Counted from the first letter of the stretch, positions 9,886 through 22,610 are shown. The stretch is 64,000 nt of DNA from Nemania diffusa (GCA_038501195.1 JBBPUQ010000001.1:5456001-5520000); one strand, 5' to 3'. A program made the numbers and translations. The notes: generated by a model from the sequence alone, not told the origin.

Positions 9886-12800
9886 CAATAGTTCTAAATC
9901 GGATATTTATTTTACTTTTTAACACTCCTTTTTCGTGGATGGCATATAAGTAGCTACTATTTGATAATAGTGCAGCATTTAAATTTTTCGCGTTGTCTGA
10001 CAAATTATTACTTCAGTGGTATTGGTAGACGGCTTGCCCCCCCCCCCCCCCCCCCCCGAAACTAAGAGGCCTTGTATGAAGCACGATTTAGTGACGATGC
10101 GGCTGCTAGATATTTAAGGTATTAGACTAACGTCAAATTTCTAGGTAGTTACCACTTATTTGGCTTCTCTCACACGCCAATTCCCTCTAATAAGACATCC
10201 ATCGTCTGAGTCGCAGAGTATTTCACTTCAGCAGTATATGTTCTCATGTCGTGTGATCATCTAGTTGATATCTTTGCTAGACTCACATAGTTCCTAACCT
10301 ATTCAACATACGAAGCTACTACATGATTGCCTCATTATAGTAAAAGCTTGAAACCTTTTAGGTAACTAAAATCCTGTCTTCGAGGCAAGAATGGGAGAGG
10401 CTCATCGCACATCACGGCTCGGAGGATGTTACGCCAGGCAATACCTTACATAATCCAACAGAAGACGAATCTATTAGAGAATTCTGAGCTACCAAAAATG
10501 CGGCTCTCAAGCCTATTAACGAGAAAGGGTTTGACGAGAGCATGGTTTTTGGATATGACTAGTACTGACGAGGTGGCTCTGCCTTGAGGAGGCGATCGGA
10601 CTTGTCTGCTAGCAAATGGCAACGAAGCCTCAGAGCTCTCTAGCACAAGTTCTCAATAAAAGATTTTATTATATGAACGACCGGATCAAGCTGTACTTAA
10701 AACGGTATACAGAAACGCCTCACGATGGACTCTATATCCTTCGCTAGGTCATTTCATATCATGTTGTAGGCTCTAAATAAGGCCTGGAAATTTGGCTTGA
10801 CATTTGACACAATGCACTACACTATATTCCTTCAATCCTCTCATTTACTTGTCAGGCTATTCATAGAGAAGGACATCAAAACTGAGTGTGTTAGAGTGAA
10901 TTGACTAATACTTCAACAACACTATGTTGTAAATGATAAGGGGAACTTGTTAGTTTGATATTTGTAGTTGCCAGTTGCTTAGCTGTTCATCTAATGCGTT
11001 GTAAGTGTGATCTGCTAGAAGATGAGCACTGCTCGAAAGCGTTCTCTCGTGCGGCTTCTATACTAGATTTATCTAGAGCCTCCTGGAACGATAAATACTC
11101 TACTGACACCCCAGGAACGTCACAAGGTTAGACGAATGAGCGAGGCGTCTCTACTAAATACTTTTCAATGTCCGTTTGGGTTCCTTAAGGAGGTGGAACG
11201 TGTGAAGCCTAGAGTCAAAATTGCTGAAATGAAAGTGGTAAGTGTCATTTTTAAAAGAGGAGGACCAATGAAGACCCGGCTTTGAGTAGTTATGAGGATA
11301 GAGAATGACGTAGAATATGTAGAGAGGTGAGGTGAGGTGATGATCTATCTGAGAATAATACAAGAAATTAAACATTCAAACGTTCAGACGCCGATTTTGA
11401 GGCCGCCACATAACTTGCTCAAGGACTAGATAGTTCATCTGTAGTCGATTCGCCAATAGGGGCTGGGAGCACCGTTACCCTTTCGTCTAAACAGCAGATA
11501 AAGACTACAGAAGAACTACTCTTTAAGATACTGGTACCTTCTTGTGTAACGAAATAGACTACCCAGTACGATGGAATTGCCAGTCGTCCCTAGGTAGACG
11601 TAGAATATTTTCATTTTAAAGGGCTGGTTGATCACAATAACTGCTAAGGAGATGATCAGAAGCCAGACATTCTAGCGACGGCCGAGGCAATTGGAAAAGA
11701 ACCTATAGAGCTAGAGACTTTCCCCGATAGCCCAGTCTGTTTGTTAAAAAGTGTCACCGTCGAGGTAAGATCACGGCCTCATATAGGTATTGTTTGGTCC
11801 TCGGCATAGGCAGGTGAAAGATTTCTTAACTTTATGAACGCCTATAGTATACTTCTCGCTTAGTGAGGTTACGTACTGCGAACTAATTGAGCCACTGATG
11901 GGTGTCGGTGCCAAGAAGGGAGCTAAGTCACTCGATATTCTATAGCAAGTAAGTGGAATTGGATGCTTTAAGGGTCAACTTTTGCAGAGTTAATTACACA
12001 AACTTAAGACTAGTTGTTTCCTAATAGAAATCCCGACTAAGAAAGACCTCATACAGGGTATGTCATTTTAGTTGAGTAAACCCATAGTTTTGCTCTCGGC
12101 TTCCACCTTGACTTCCTATGGCAATTAGCATCTCCATGTAAGAGCTAGCTATTGAAGAGCGACCGGTCTCTCTTTTCATCCGATCGCGGTCCTGAGTGCC
12201 TTGGTATATAGCACTAGACAATATCTCGAGAAACTTGGCAGTCTTAGTTCACCACAGCGTCCAAACGCATGCAAGAAATAGAGCACTGAAATGAAGAAGG
12301 GGCTGATCTGTGATCTTAGCCCTATGCTAGACGGCGTCATTCTTGATGCTGTAAAGCTGCGGGTTAAAAGATGCCTTGTTAAAGCTTTAGGCTAGTGCTG
12401 GGATTGAGCTCGGAGGGTTCGTAAAGTGATTGGGGCCACTTACGTAGCACAGAGAAACGAGGGCCTGAATCTATCTGTCCATCAAAGATTATCGAATCTG
12501 CTCGCCCTGCCACACTTACGACCCCGATGATCCCGTCCATTCAGCCTGTTGAATGATTAAGGTCGCTATACCTATAATACTGCCAATCTGGACCCTTTCC
12601 AAGTACGATGCCACGTACGGTAGAATCCCATGATTCGGGGGCTGCATTTGTTGTACAGATTCTAAATTTAATACAGCATCATATGTAATATGGTTTGATA
12701 TTGAATGTAGGTCAGGCCTCTCTTCAAGGACTTTGATTGACCTCGCCTCAGCAATGCTATGATCAACACTCAAGGCTTGCGATCTAACGTCTTTTATTAG

Positions 12801-13024
12801 CAGAAGAAAAGGGTCAGAGTAAGTAGCATTATCAATGGCAAGAAGACGGTCTTCATGTAGATTCTAATGACTCCTGCACATTAATAATAGGAGTCGAAGG
12901 ATCTCTAGGTAGCAATAAAGGTATTGATTCCCCAATGGACACTGATTACAGCCAATTCCTAAAATAATACATAATAATGGACATGAATGGCTAATATCTT
13001 ATGACACAAGGTGAAAAAAAGGAG
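9886..13024. other. gene-free block between two inverted tRNA-Asn genes
   Basis: 3.1 kb with no supportable gene. It has frequent stops in all frames and irregular composition. The longest frames (10446-10646, 11154-11375 and 12516-12773, all minus) show no recognisable domain; the last has a protein-like composition and could be a decayed exon, but this is not supported. The block contains a 21-base C homopolymer. It may be remnants of inserted DNA, but no terminal repeats or transposase motifs were found. Confidence 0.4.
10037..10057. repeat. poly(C) homopolymer, 21 bases
   Basis: Uninterrupted run of 21 C residues inside the gene-free block between the two tRNA-Asn genes. It is the longest single-base G/C run in the window. 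Confidence 0.95.
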
Positions 13025-13029
13025 AAAAA
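13025..13029 (-). terminator. Pol III oligo-T terminator of the minus-strand tRNA-Asn
   Basis: Five A residues on the plus strand (T5 on the transcribed sense) lie 11 bases beyond the 3' end of the minus-strand tRNA-Asn, in position to end RNA polymerase III transcription. Confidence 0.6.
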
Positions 13030-13040
13030 GAAATGTCATA

Positions 13041-13114
13041 CTCCCCGGGAAAGGCTCGAACTTTCAACCTCCTGATTAACAGTCAGACGCGCTAGCCAAT
13101 TGCGCCACCGAGGA
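13041..13114 (-). tRNA. tRNA-Asn(GTT), inverted second copy
   Basis: The reverse complement is base-for-base identical to the tRNA-Asn at 9804-9877: same acceptor stem, D arm, GTT anticodon, T arm and discriminator G. Flanking sequences of the two copies are not alike, so only the gene itself is conserved. There is no intron. Confidence 0.95.
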
Positions 13115-13810
13115 CGTGTGATGCGTAAACCTTGCGCTAAACTATTAGGTATGGCCCCTATTTGTATATTTCCGAGCTTCTGCCGTGCTTTACTTACTCG
13201 CCGATCTACGATGAAGCATCAGAAGCATTCGTGTTAAATGTTCATGTTTTACAAGTGTGGCTATAATTTTGGACTACTGCTAAGCATGTTGCGCCCAAAG
13301 CATTGGCAGGCAATCCGTGCCTTTCCAGCCCGCGACCGCCCCGACCAGTACCTCCTGTATCCCCATCGAACGGTTTGGCCGCCTAATGTATGTGGCGAAG
13401 ATATCTAGGTATTTAGTATTAATTTCATCTCATACATATACCTACCTTTTATTCTACTGATCGATCTTGCGATAATTTGGACATGTATAGCAGTCACAAG
13501 AGGCATAATGTGCATAGTGAGACAACCTAGGCAATTACGCCGTGGGGAGGCCTGTTATGAGAAGATATTTTCCCATATTTCGCGATCACCGATTCTGCAT
13601 CCGTAAAGTTACAAGGGTATTAACTTATAACATTCAAGCGTAAACCTTTACCTACACCATGATGCCGAGAAGGTCAATGCCGCGAGACGATGCTGACCAT
13701 GGGCACATACATATCCACACCCATGTTTATAAACCCAGTATGCAACAGGACCATGTTTTCATAGATTCGTGGCTTTTTTTCGCCTTTCATTATACAGCTA
13801 AGTATTTCAT
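13115..13810. other. intergenic, 3' flank of the FarA-like gene
   Basis: 0.7 kb separating the minus-strand tRNA from the stop of the FarA-like regulator. AT-rich, with CT-rich words near 13440 (tacctacctt). No gene seen. Confidence 0.45.
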
Positions 13811-16800
13811 TTAATTCGTCGAGAAATCAAGCCCAGCCAGGTTGACATCATTCCCATTGATCCCAAAGAATTGGAACCTATACCGCGAACACTTTTGTTA
13901 GTTGTTTTGCCGAATACATGTAGGTCGTGGGGTTTATCTTACCAATCTTCCACATTTAACGTAGCTGGCACCGGCTGGCCCTGTGCGGATCCGGTACTCC
14001 AACTGTCACTGGGGCTGTGACCTTCTTGCATAGCATTCACATCACCGCCTGGCCACAATGTCGACGACTGACCCTGGAATCCTCCAAGTCCTGGTTGCAA
14101 GAAAGTGTTAGCCTGCAGCGGACTTCCGCTTGTCGTTCTTTGCGTTCCTGGTCCATGGAAATGATTATGCTGGCCTGACGCCGGAGACGACATACCCTGC
14201 ATCTGCGACATGACATTCGGGTCTAGAGTCTGCTGGTTCTGTGGAGGCGACAGATGGGGTAGCGGGATGATGGAGCTTTCGGGGAACAGCTGGTCGGGTT
14301 GGAAGTTCTCCCATAAGGACTGCGATATATTGGGTGAGTTCCGGGTGACGAGATACAGATCTGGTGGGGTGCTAGGAACGGAGAACGAAGGGTTGAACGG
14401 TGTTGCTGGTCGAGTATGAGGCCTACTGTTAGTCCCTCCCATAAAGGCGTCACCCGATTTCGCATTGGGTGAGGTAAGTGGAGGTCCCATGGGGGCCTGG
14501 TTTGGTTGAAGCTCGTTTCGTGGTGTTTGCGGTCGTGATCGTTCATATGATTCCTGGTGTGTAGGGGTAGTTACGCTGAAGTCAATAGCCATTTCATCGT
14601 ATTTCCGCTTGGCGGCTTCTTGCTGTCGTTGATGTTGATCTAGTTGGACAAAACTCTGCTGGGCTTTCTTATGGCGCTTACCAGCCGCCTTTTGTAGTCT
14701 TTCTTCCAGTACTTTGTTGCCCAGAATTGATTCAAACAATGTGTATACCATCTTGCCTACAAGCCATACCTTGGAGACTTCTTTCAAAGCACTCATACAC
14801 GTTCGAATCCGGTCATGTGTGACCCTTTGGATTGTCGGCACTGGGGAGCGCATCTGATATACGTGCATAATGAGGGCCGAAAACAAGCTGTATACAACAA
14901 ACGCGGGACAGAAGCGTAGCTCATCGTGAGCTGACAGGTTTTCGATTATGGATGTGACCATTCCAGCAGCTTGAAAGGCGATATTGCGTGAGGGATACGT
15001 GGATTCATCGGGAAACCTGGGTGGGTTATGACTGCTTGTATTCGGGGGCATATGAGCCCGATGTAGCAAACACAGCGTCGTATAGTAATTCGAATGTAGC
15101 AGCGCACTCCAGAAGTGATGTCGTGGCATCTCCCAGTATACTACTTTGGGGCAGTTTTGTAGCCAGTCAGCCAGAGCCATGTCGCTGTGGGTGAGATCAA
15201 TAGCGTTCTGGCGTCGGCCACGAGATGCCACCGAGTATTGCTGAGAGAGGACGAGACCCATAATCTCACACAACTTGACGTACTGCAAAAAGAAATGCAC
15301 GTGGATAATATCCGTTGGAAACTCGGCCGCATTGTCGCCCTCATCCTCGAGAAAATCGTCTTCGGTCAGCATTTCGACATCGCAATCTTCTAGATTGATG
15401 TTGCATGGACGACCTAGTGCCACAGCAACTGACCGGTCCCGGGTGAACAAAGTCCACCAAATGCGTTTCCAGAGCCTTTTATCTGCGTTACTAAGCTGGG
15501 AGCCTTCTACGCTCCTGTGCATACCAGATCCCTGAGCGACAATGATGGCGACACGACTCCAGTAAAACACATTCTTGGTAACATCTTCGGGACCTTCCCA
15601 GTACCAGCCCATGAGTAATAGCGACTGGACAATAGTAACACGATCGTCCTCGTAGTTAGCATCGTAAAGGGCTTTAGCTCTTTTGTAGAAAGTCAATGCA
15701 GCAGGTGTAGTTGAGCCGTTCGCGTCCATAAGCTGCTGGTTTTGGCAAACACGGGACCCTGCAAGTAGGATAGCCTGGAGTAATAACAACGATGGAGGAT
15801 TCTTGGGGTCTCGATATTGCCGCATGAAGCGTGCCCTATGAATGACGGGCACAATGGGGTGGACCCATTTGAAGTAGGCTTCTATGAGCTCATCGCATAG
15901 TTGTCGAGGGGGGAGCAGAAATGCACCACGTTGATGAAGGATGTCGATTTCGATATTGTCAAGTTCGGTTAACCTTGCTCTGGATCCACGGACATTTTCA
16001 GGCAGTGGATAATGTACCACATCCGAAGCACCCTGACGGTCATGGACTAACAAGGTCAGGTTCGAAGATTCGCCTAGAAAAGCGACGCGGCCAGCTTCGG
16101 TGATGGGCGCCCTCGTAAATTTGGGCTTCATGACGAGATTGACATAAGTGTCGTTGTCGATCTCCTCTTTCTTCGCTTGCGCTTCGGTCAAAGTGGTCGG
16201 TGGCACGCCTTCGGACGTATGGTATACGGTAGGCGGTCTCGCTGGGAACGTGGTCGAAGAGCCGGCCATAGGCTGCGGGGACTGGCTGTCGCCGACATCT
16301 CCACGTTCGCTGGGGAGTAGCAGGGTTAGCCATGGTAGGTGGGTGGTTGCAGATTAAGCTCGGGCATATGCAAACCTGTCAGAGTCCTTTGTCGCATTTG
16401 CCTGTGTCTTCTTCCTCTTGGGCTGGGGGATCTTGCATTCAATCTGGAAGGCGACGCAGTTGGTGCAGGGCACGCCGAGGCTCGCGGCATCGCATCGGAC
16501 CTGGTGTCTGGTGAATAACTAGCTACATTGCAACATGGATTCCACATGCGCAGGCAGAGGTATCGGAGCGGGACGGGAGGGAGACGAGACACGTGCAAGA
16601 CACATATGTCATCCGAGTGGTTCACGGCTCGGCGTGGTGAGGGAGGAGGGGAGGTCCCATACCTTTCTGGCATGGCATGTCTGTGGATCGCAAATGATTA
16701 GTCGAGCGCTGGGCCAAAACGGTGTTGTCTTTGAGATGCCTCGGCACAGCGAGAAAATCCCACTTGCGCCCCAGATAGGCTTTATAGGCCATGCCATGCT

Positions 16801-17199
16801 ACTGATAACAGGCACACAGCTCCAGGGATGGGCGCCATAGTTGACCACCGAAACATATAACAGGGCATGCCACTTACTTCACACGCTCTCGATGCACGTT
16901 GTCTGGACGATGAGTGAATTCCACGGTTAGCCAACAGATCTCGCGATGCATCATCACCTTGCGCGAAAGCGGGCTCACCTGCGGAAGCTCAGCTGTGCTT
17001 GGGCATTCTGCGCAGCAGTTAGTGCGGCGGCCGACGGACCGCTGAATGTTCCGCCGGGAGGGGTCAGCGACGGCGCTGGAGAATTGGAGTGATTTTGGGT
17101 CTGGGTGTGGTTCTGGTTCTGGTTCTGGTTCTGGTGTGGCTGCTGTTGTTGCCCAACCAGCTCGGCGCCGCTGGGCTTCACGTCGATTTCGGCCATCAT
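13811..17199 (-). CDS. farA: FarA/CTF1-like Zn2Cys6 transcription factor
   Basis: Nuclear regulator related to Aspergillus FarA and Fusarium cutinase transcription factor 1, which induce fatty-acid oxidation, glyoxylate and cutinase genes when fatty acids are present. Six exons give 940 residues: 17199-16979, 16902-16878, 16680-16663, 16500-16376, 16309-13943 and 13877-13811. Exon 1 is Gln/Asn-rich (QNQNQNQN). The Gal4-type zinc cluster is assembled over exons 1-4: ...RQRASRACE | TCHARK | VRCDAASLGVPCTNC...C. Six cysteines are present, followed by the basic linker PKRKK. The large exon 5 holds the fungal_trans domain, from about residue 250, including HPIVPVIHRARF and MGWYWEGPEDVTKNVFYWSRV. 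The C-terminus is Gln/Pro/Ser-rich. A last 67-base exon adds an aromatic tail (DWFQFFG) after the in-frame stop that would otherwise end exon 5. Start is the first of two adjacent ATGs. Confidence 0.88.
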
Positions 17200-20100
17200 G
17201 ATGAATGAGGGAGCGAGGAGCGAGGGAGGGAGGGGAGGTCAGGCAGGTAGGCGGGTCACCCAACGAGCCACAACCGGAATATCGAGGCTGGATCCAAATA
17301 TCTAGACGGGTTCGGCGGCCTGTGTCGCATCGTAATTTGGGAGGGTGGTGGCGGAGAGAGACCAATAGCTCATAGTCCTTTGTGCATTGGTACTCTGCCT
17401 GAACGTAAGGAGTCGAGTGCGTGGGTGCTTGCTTGCTTGCGTAGCTATTCGTCGTGGTCGAGAGACTGCATGTCTTGAAGCGAGGGAGAGTGGGAAAAAA
17501 GAGACGGGGACCCCGATGTGCAGACGGCGAGGACGGCGGGATTGGTATTGATTGAGCTTTGCTTGTTGATGTGCGACGAAGCGGGTGTGTGTCTACCTGC
17601 CTGCCTACTTCCCACCCAATTATCACAACTATGAGGGTATGCGACAGGACTCCTGGCGCACACCACCTGTCAGCGCGTACAGGATACTCCGTACCTACCG
17701 TACCTACCTAACCTTGCATCCCGTTACCAGACGAAAACTAGCACCACCGGGGTGCGCGGAAACCTCTTTGGGCCTGCCTAGGTACCCAACCTATCCACTG
17801 GGAGGGACGCCCGGTAGTACCTAAATGATAGCTGGTGGGAAGTATTTAGTGTATTCGTAGGGACCTAGCGACGGGTGTTGCAGAGCCCCCGAGAACTCAT
17901 CTACCTGGCCTCGTGTTACGAGCAGCTAAGCCGAGTCAAGCCATTTTTCCATAGCACAAACATGTTGCGTCACAGGTATCTTAAGCAGGCATGGGGCAAT
18001 TTTCAATCACCATTCAAATTATCATAAGTGGCCCGGCGCTTAAGGGCTTTTTATTGGAAGTTGTATGGGAACAAAATAGGAAGTATACAAGGACAAATCG
18101 ACGCTTTCGTCATAATACCTAGGTAGAAGAACCAAGCGTCTGTAAATACTGACCACGCCGAGGGGTCTCCAGAACCCTGTAAATTCACATGCTTTTCCGT
18201 TACCTACTCTCTATTCTAGAGTGTGCTGGAAGAGCTACATATAGGTACCTATGTAGATACCGGTAGCTCTAAAACCTGCGACAGACTACTGTAAGGCTTG
18301 GTTCACCAATCGTCGCCTATCTAGAAGACCAATCACTTCCCTAGCTCAGCATTCCAATTAATGATTCTATTTACCGCACCGTCTTCTTCTTCTCGTAACG
18401 TGGTTCAAATCGAAAACATATTTATCTACACTAGGTACCTAGGTAGTTTAGGCGCTACACTTGTATCTTATATACGTGTAGGTATTAGCATATGGCTTTC
18501 GTGCTTAGCTGCTTATAGACTACCGGACTGTGCCTGAAGTGTCTGGGGAAATAGTGTATAAGTACCGTAGTCAGATTCTAGCGCCGAAGCTGGCTACTCG
18601 TACCTGTCGGTGTACCGAGGCATTTGCTCAAACTACGAGGTAGGTACGTCTAAATTTCCTTTGTGCCTGTCTACTGTAACAACAGTAATCCAATCATTTG
18701 TAGTCGATTTAAATCTGCTAGTGTTCTGTAGGTGGGCACAGACTTCGAGGTCTGATATAATCGATTGGTGAGTAGGGACCTAACCTATTACTTCTAGCAC
18801 TACTTACTTACACTAGCGTCGTCAGGCGAGCCCCGAACTCCACGCCCTTGACCCTGTTTTTACCATGCATGGTAGTACCATCGGTATATCTTCCAGGTCT
18901 CGGACCTTCATTGATGATACCGGCATGGATATTCCAACCCGGTGTCGATCCGCCCCGCCATCCTCAGCACCTCATCAGTCGAGAACGCCGAGTTGTCGTA
19001 GGTATTCTCTTCGGAGGGTGGCCTCTTACAGCCGAGAACTCAAAGAGTAATGCCGAACTTAAGTAGGTAATTAGAGGTTCAACCCCCGCTATAGCCCTAT
19101 CTGCCAGCAATGACGCCTTGCCGGCTGCGCCGCGCTCGTGGAAGGTCGCCATGGGCGTCGAAAAGCGGGTGGTTCGGGCTGGGTGTGACTGCGGCCGCCC
19201 ACAAATTCCCATCATCCGACAAGGCGAGCAGTTTCACCAGCGTGGTCCATCCGACCCCGTGGCTAAGAGCGGATCGCGCAGAATCTTGCACCGCGAGGAG
19301 GAAATGTGTCACGTGGGCGCCGCCCAGGCTTTCAGCCGTCTTCGACCCCCTCGGGACTCTTTTTTGGTAGTGACTGTAGAGAAAGCCATTGGGTGTTTAT
19401 ATCCTCCCGTTTTCCAAGGTACGGACTACCCAAGACGGGGTCTAGGCTGGTCGAGCTGTCTGCCTGCAGAACTAGTGACATGCAGTGTGAGGTAAAGTGA
19501 TCTCGAAATCGTCTCGAGGCTATGCATTGCATCTTTCGAGAGCTGGATTATGTGCGACTCCCTGCGGTACGGCATTCCTCTCCCTTCGCCACTGTTCTGT
19601 TGAGATTGCAACCTCACAATGCTAGTGCTGTTCAACTGCTCAAGCTTTTTATAAACTAACCTGTCTACCGCCGTTAGAGGTAACTCGAATAACACTAAGT
19701 ATGGGAGGGCAGAGCATCGCTCATGAGCATTTTGACCACAGCTTCCCCGATTAGGTAAGCTTATAGATTACGTTTTTTTAGCTGTGCACTTTCAACTAAA
19801 TGAGATGATATTATAAACTACTCAGACGAGGTCAGCATCTAGAGCATTCGCGCTTGAAGGCCTGAGAATCGCCGAGTTATAGTCTTGAAGGTGCGCAAAA
19901 GGGTAATCTTAGGTAATAACTGACGCCAATCGCAGTGTCGCACGGTTCGTAAAGGCAGAGAAGTTCTCATAGATACTGCTGTCAAAGCCGGGGACATGAC
20001 CTAAGAAGCTATCACCGGGCCCCTCTTCGCAGAAAGACGAACAGCGTAGTCTTTCTGGATGACGACTAGGCCCTTGTGACTACACTGCGCAGTCTTGGGC

Positions 20101-21433
20101 TGACTAGTGGAGCCGGGCGTGATGCATATCTAGGCGAGATGATGTGGACGAACTATGCGTCTTGTTGGATAAGAAGTTGCGAGACCATTTTGACCTGGTT
20201 CTATTTTGTTCTTTTCCACAAGAGTGTCGACCGCCAATTTAGGCAACTAAGAGGTGTTGTGTCTGCAGAGAAAACCGGGAGATAGCGACAAGCTAGTTTA
20301 CTGATCGGCTTACGTATATGCACACGGCCTCGCTGGGATCGACCTAGCTGAGTTCTCGCGTGACTCTGGCTGCTGTTTGGTTAAAGCCGTCATAAGAGAT
20401 GTCTTAGCCCTGGCTATGAACGATGGCCACTGTGGTGGGCTGTCTTGCCACGACACTTTTGGACAATGTTACTAGGTTATTTCTGTTCGACTCATCCGAA
20501 GTTTCAAAAAGACTCGCAGTTGCTCCATTGCCAGATGGTCTATTCTATCTCTGGTGGCATGAATCTTGTCAAATCGTGGGCGCCAATAGCCTCTTGTCGT
20601 CGCCTTGCTTAAAATAGCTCATATCATTCTAGAATACGGAATAGACGTCACCCATAGAGCTTTACAACACGACTCAAGATTATGAAGTACACGAAGAATA
20701 CCAAATTGCACATGACAGAGCCTCGACATAGCTGAGGATGTCTGAAAAGGTGTATCGGTAGTGAGGACGAGTTAGCTCACGCTATCTATGCATTACTAGA
20801 TTAGCTCTATTGTTGGTTCTCTTATGCAATGGAGCGGCGTCTAGAAAATTCGTTGGAATAATAGAAAAGTATTCTGCGATATTCTCTCTCTTGGGGTTGG
20901 CTAACTAAGAGAGACAATACAGTGCGATCCTCATTGGGGGAGTGTACTGGTTGATGCTTTGATCGGCACCGAGGCACGAAGGCACTTCAGTCCCAGCTGT
21001 TAAGGGAGAACCGTAAATCATAGACGCCAGGATGTGAGACAGGGAATATAATTCAATCGAGCCGGGCCATGACAGATCTACTAACTCTTGCTAGATGCTT
21101 GGTACTAATATTAGAAAGGCGAGCAGATCTCAACTTGACACGTAGTTAGTGTCTAGGGAGAACAAAGAACGGTTGCGTGATTTTGAGGTTGGCGTTCACT
21201 CGAACCAACAGTATTACTACCGAGACAATGAGATGTATCATGTATCATATACGAGCTAGAATCCTATCGAAAGTGGTCCTCAGCGTTTGCTCATAGCCAA
21301 GCCAAACGCCCCTCTCTATACCACAATAATTAAGCCCCTCCCTTTATTCCTCCCCTCTCGATTCCTGTCATCACTAAGCTTTTTAGCACGACTTCTCGTC
21401 TAGGTTAACCGTCCCTCGTCTTCAAGCACCAAG
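17200..21433. other. 4.2 kb gene-free stretch before the cluster
   Basis: Upstream of the FarA-like gene, then gene-free to the methyltransferase. 17690-18660 is rich in TACCTA/TAGGTA words (for example 17690-17712 and 18431-18450). A GC-richer island at about 19100-19330 is open in several frames on both strands, but none shows a recognisable domain, signal peptide or splice structure. The remainder up to 21430 is AT-rich with many stops. The last 60 bases before 21434 are CT-rich and look like a fungal promoter/leader. Confidence 0.5.
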
Positions 21434-22291
21434 ATGGCCTCGCCGATCCAGCACCCAAACCTCCCGCTTCCGGACTACTTCTCCAAGTTCGCCAGCGTCT
21501 ACGCGCGCCAGACGGGGCACTCGACGCTCACCATCCTCGGCGACGTGATCGCCGAGCACGTGCAGACGTCGACGCACCCCATCGGCCCGGACTCGGTGGT
21601 CCACGACACCGCCGCCGGGCCGGGCATCGGCGCCGCGGCGCTCGTCGCCCGCCTGCCCGCGGCCCAGCTGCCGCGGGAGGTGCTGGTCTCGGACAAGGTC
21701 GCCATGATGGTGTCGGCGGCGCACGAGTCCCTGACCGCGTCGCCGCTGCCGCGCGTTGAGTGCAAGGAGCTCGACTCGGAGGACCTCTCCTCTGCGGTGC
21801 CTGACAACCACTTCACGCACTCGCTTAACAACTTTAGCATCTTTACCTTTATGCAGCCAGTTAACGCAGTCCGCGAGACGTACCGCACGCTAAAACCGGG
21901 GGGTCTCGCCGTCGTCACTTGCTGGCGCCGCTTCCCGCCTATGCTCATCGTGCACGCCGCGCAGAAGAAGATCCGCCCGGACCTGCCGCTTATGCCGGCG
22001 CCGGGGCTGAAGTTTAACGAGGAGGGTGTGCTGCAGAGAGTGGTTGAGGAGGGCGGCTTTGCTAAGGACAACATCACCGTGCTTGAGAAGACCCTGGTCG
22101 TCGCGGACGACGAAAATAAAGCTGGGCTTACTACGCTTATGTCGGGTCCTATGATGATCAAGGCGCGCGAGGGGTACACAGAGGCGGAGGAGGGTAGGTG
22201 GGTCGAGGCTGTTAACCAGTCCGTAAAGGAAGAGGTAGAGCAGTTTGGGGGTATTAGGTTTGAGGCTTATATCCTCTTGGCTACTAAGTAA
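21434..22291 (+). CDS. class I SAM-dependent methyltransferase
   Basis: Intronless 285-residue protein. The SAM-binding motif I is VVHDTAAGPGIGAAAL (about residues 54-69). An acidic residue after the next strand (VLVSDKV) and the post-core LKPGGLAVVTCW (about 153-164) complete a type-11/UbiE-like Rossmann methyltransferase. No targeting signal is present. It points toward the PKS gene and the two stop codons are only 0.32 kb apart, so it is the left-most plausible tailoring gene of the cluster (O-, N- or carboxyl-methylation; substrate unknown). The first half is markedly GC-rich at third positions and the second half is not. Cluster membership is inferred from position only. Confidence 0.85.
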   Translation: MASPIQHPNLPLPDYFSKFASVYARQTGHSTLTILGDVIAEHVQTSTHPIGPDSVVHDTAAGPGIGAAALVARLPAAQLPREVLVSDKVAMMVSAAHESLTASPLPRVECKELDSEDLSSAVPDNHFTHSLNNFSIFTFMQPVNAVRETYRTLKPGGLAVVTCWRRFPPMLIVHAAQKKIRPDLPLMPAPGLKFNEEGVLQRVVEEGGFAKDNITVLEKTLVVADDENKAGLTTLMSGPMMIKAREGYTEAEEGRWVEAVNQSVKEEVEQFGGIRFEAYILLATK

Positions 22292-22610
22292 AGAGTCATG
22301 AGAGAGACACGGTATTCTCTATAGATACTTAAATCTAGTATGATCAACCTGATGGCTTTGCTGTTCATATAACTCAGACTCACTTATGTTAAACCTTCTG
22401 CCGCCTGAACAAGATTACCTACTCTCCATCGGAGTCAGTCTTCTTATTTTTTACTTTGTTCTTCGGCCTTGACCTATTCGGAAATTTGAATTATACAACC
22501 AACTCAACCAATTATTTGAAGAAGACGAAGGATTTGAGTTAAACAGATCCAGAAGAAACCAAGCTGTTAAGTGAATTACTAATCGATGTGATGTTCCAAA
22601 ATCCGGCCTT
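22292..22610. other. convergent intergenic between methyltransferase and PKS
   Basis: 0.32 kb of AT-rich shared 3' flank. Nothing coding is seen. Confidence 0.5.

Noticed and set aside
12516..12773. 85-codon minus-strand frame with protein-like composition
   Set aside because: No family recognised, no convincing exon partners, and it lies in a gene-free block with decayed sequence. Left as a possible remnant only.
9886..13024. A tRNA-targeted mobile element or integrated island between the tRNAs
   Set aside because: No terminal repeats, target duplication, integrase/transposase motif or protein-coding remnant was found by reading both strands.
19097..19495. Overlapping frames in a GC-richer island upstream of the methyltransferase
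   Set aside because: Open on both strands in several frames at once, with no domain or intron structure; probably composition.
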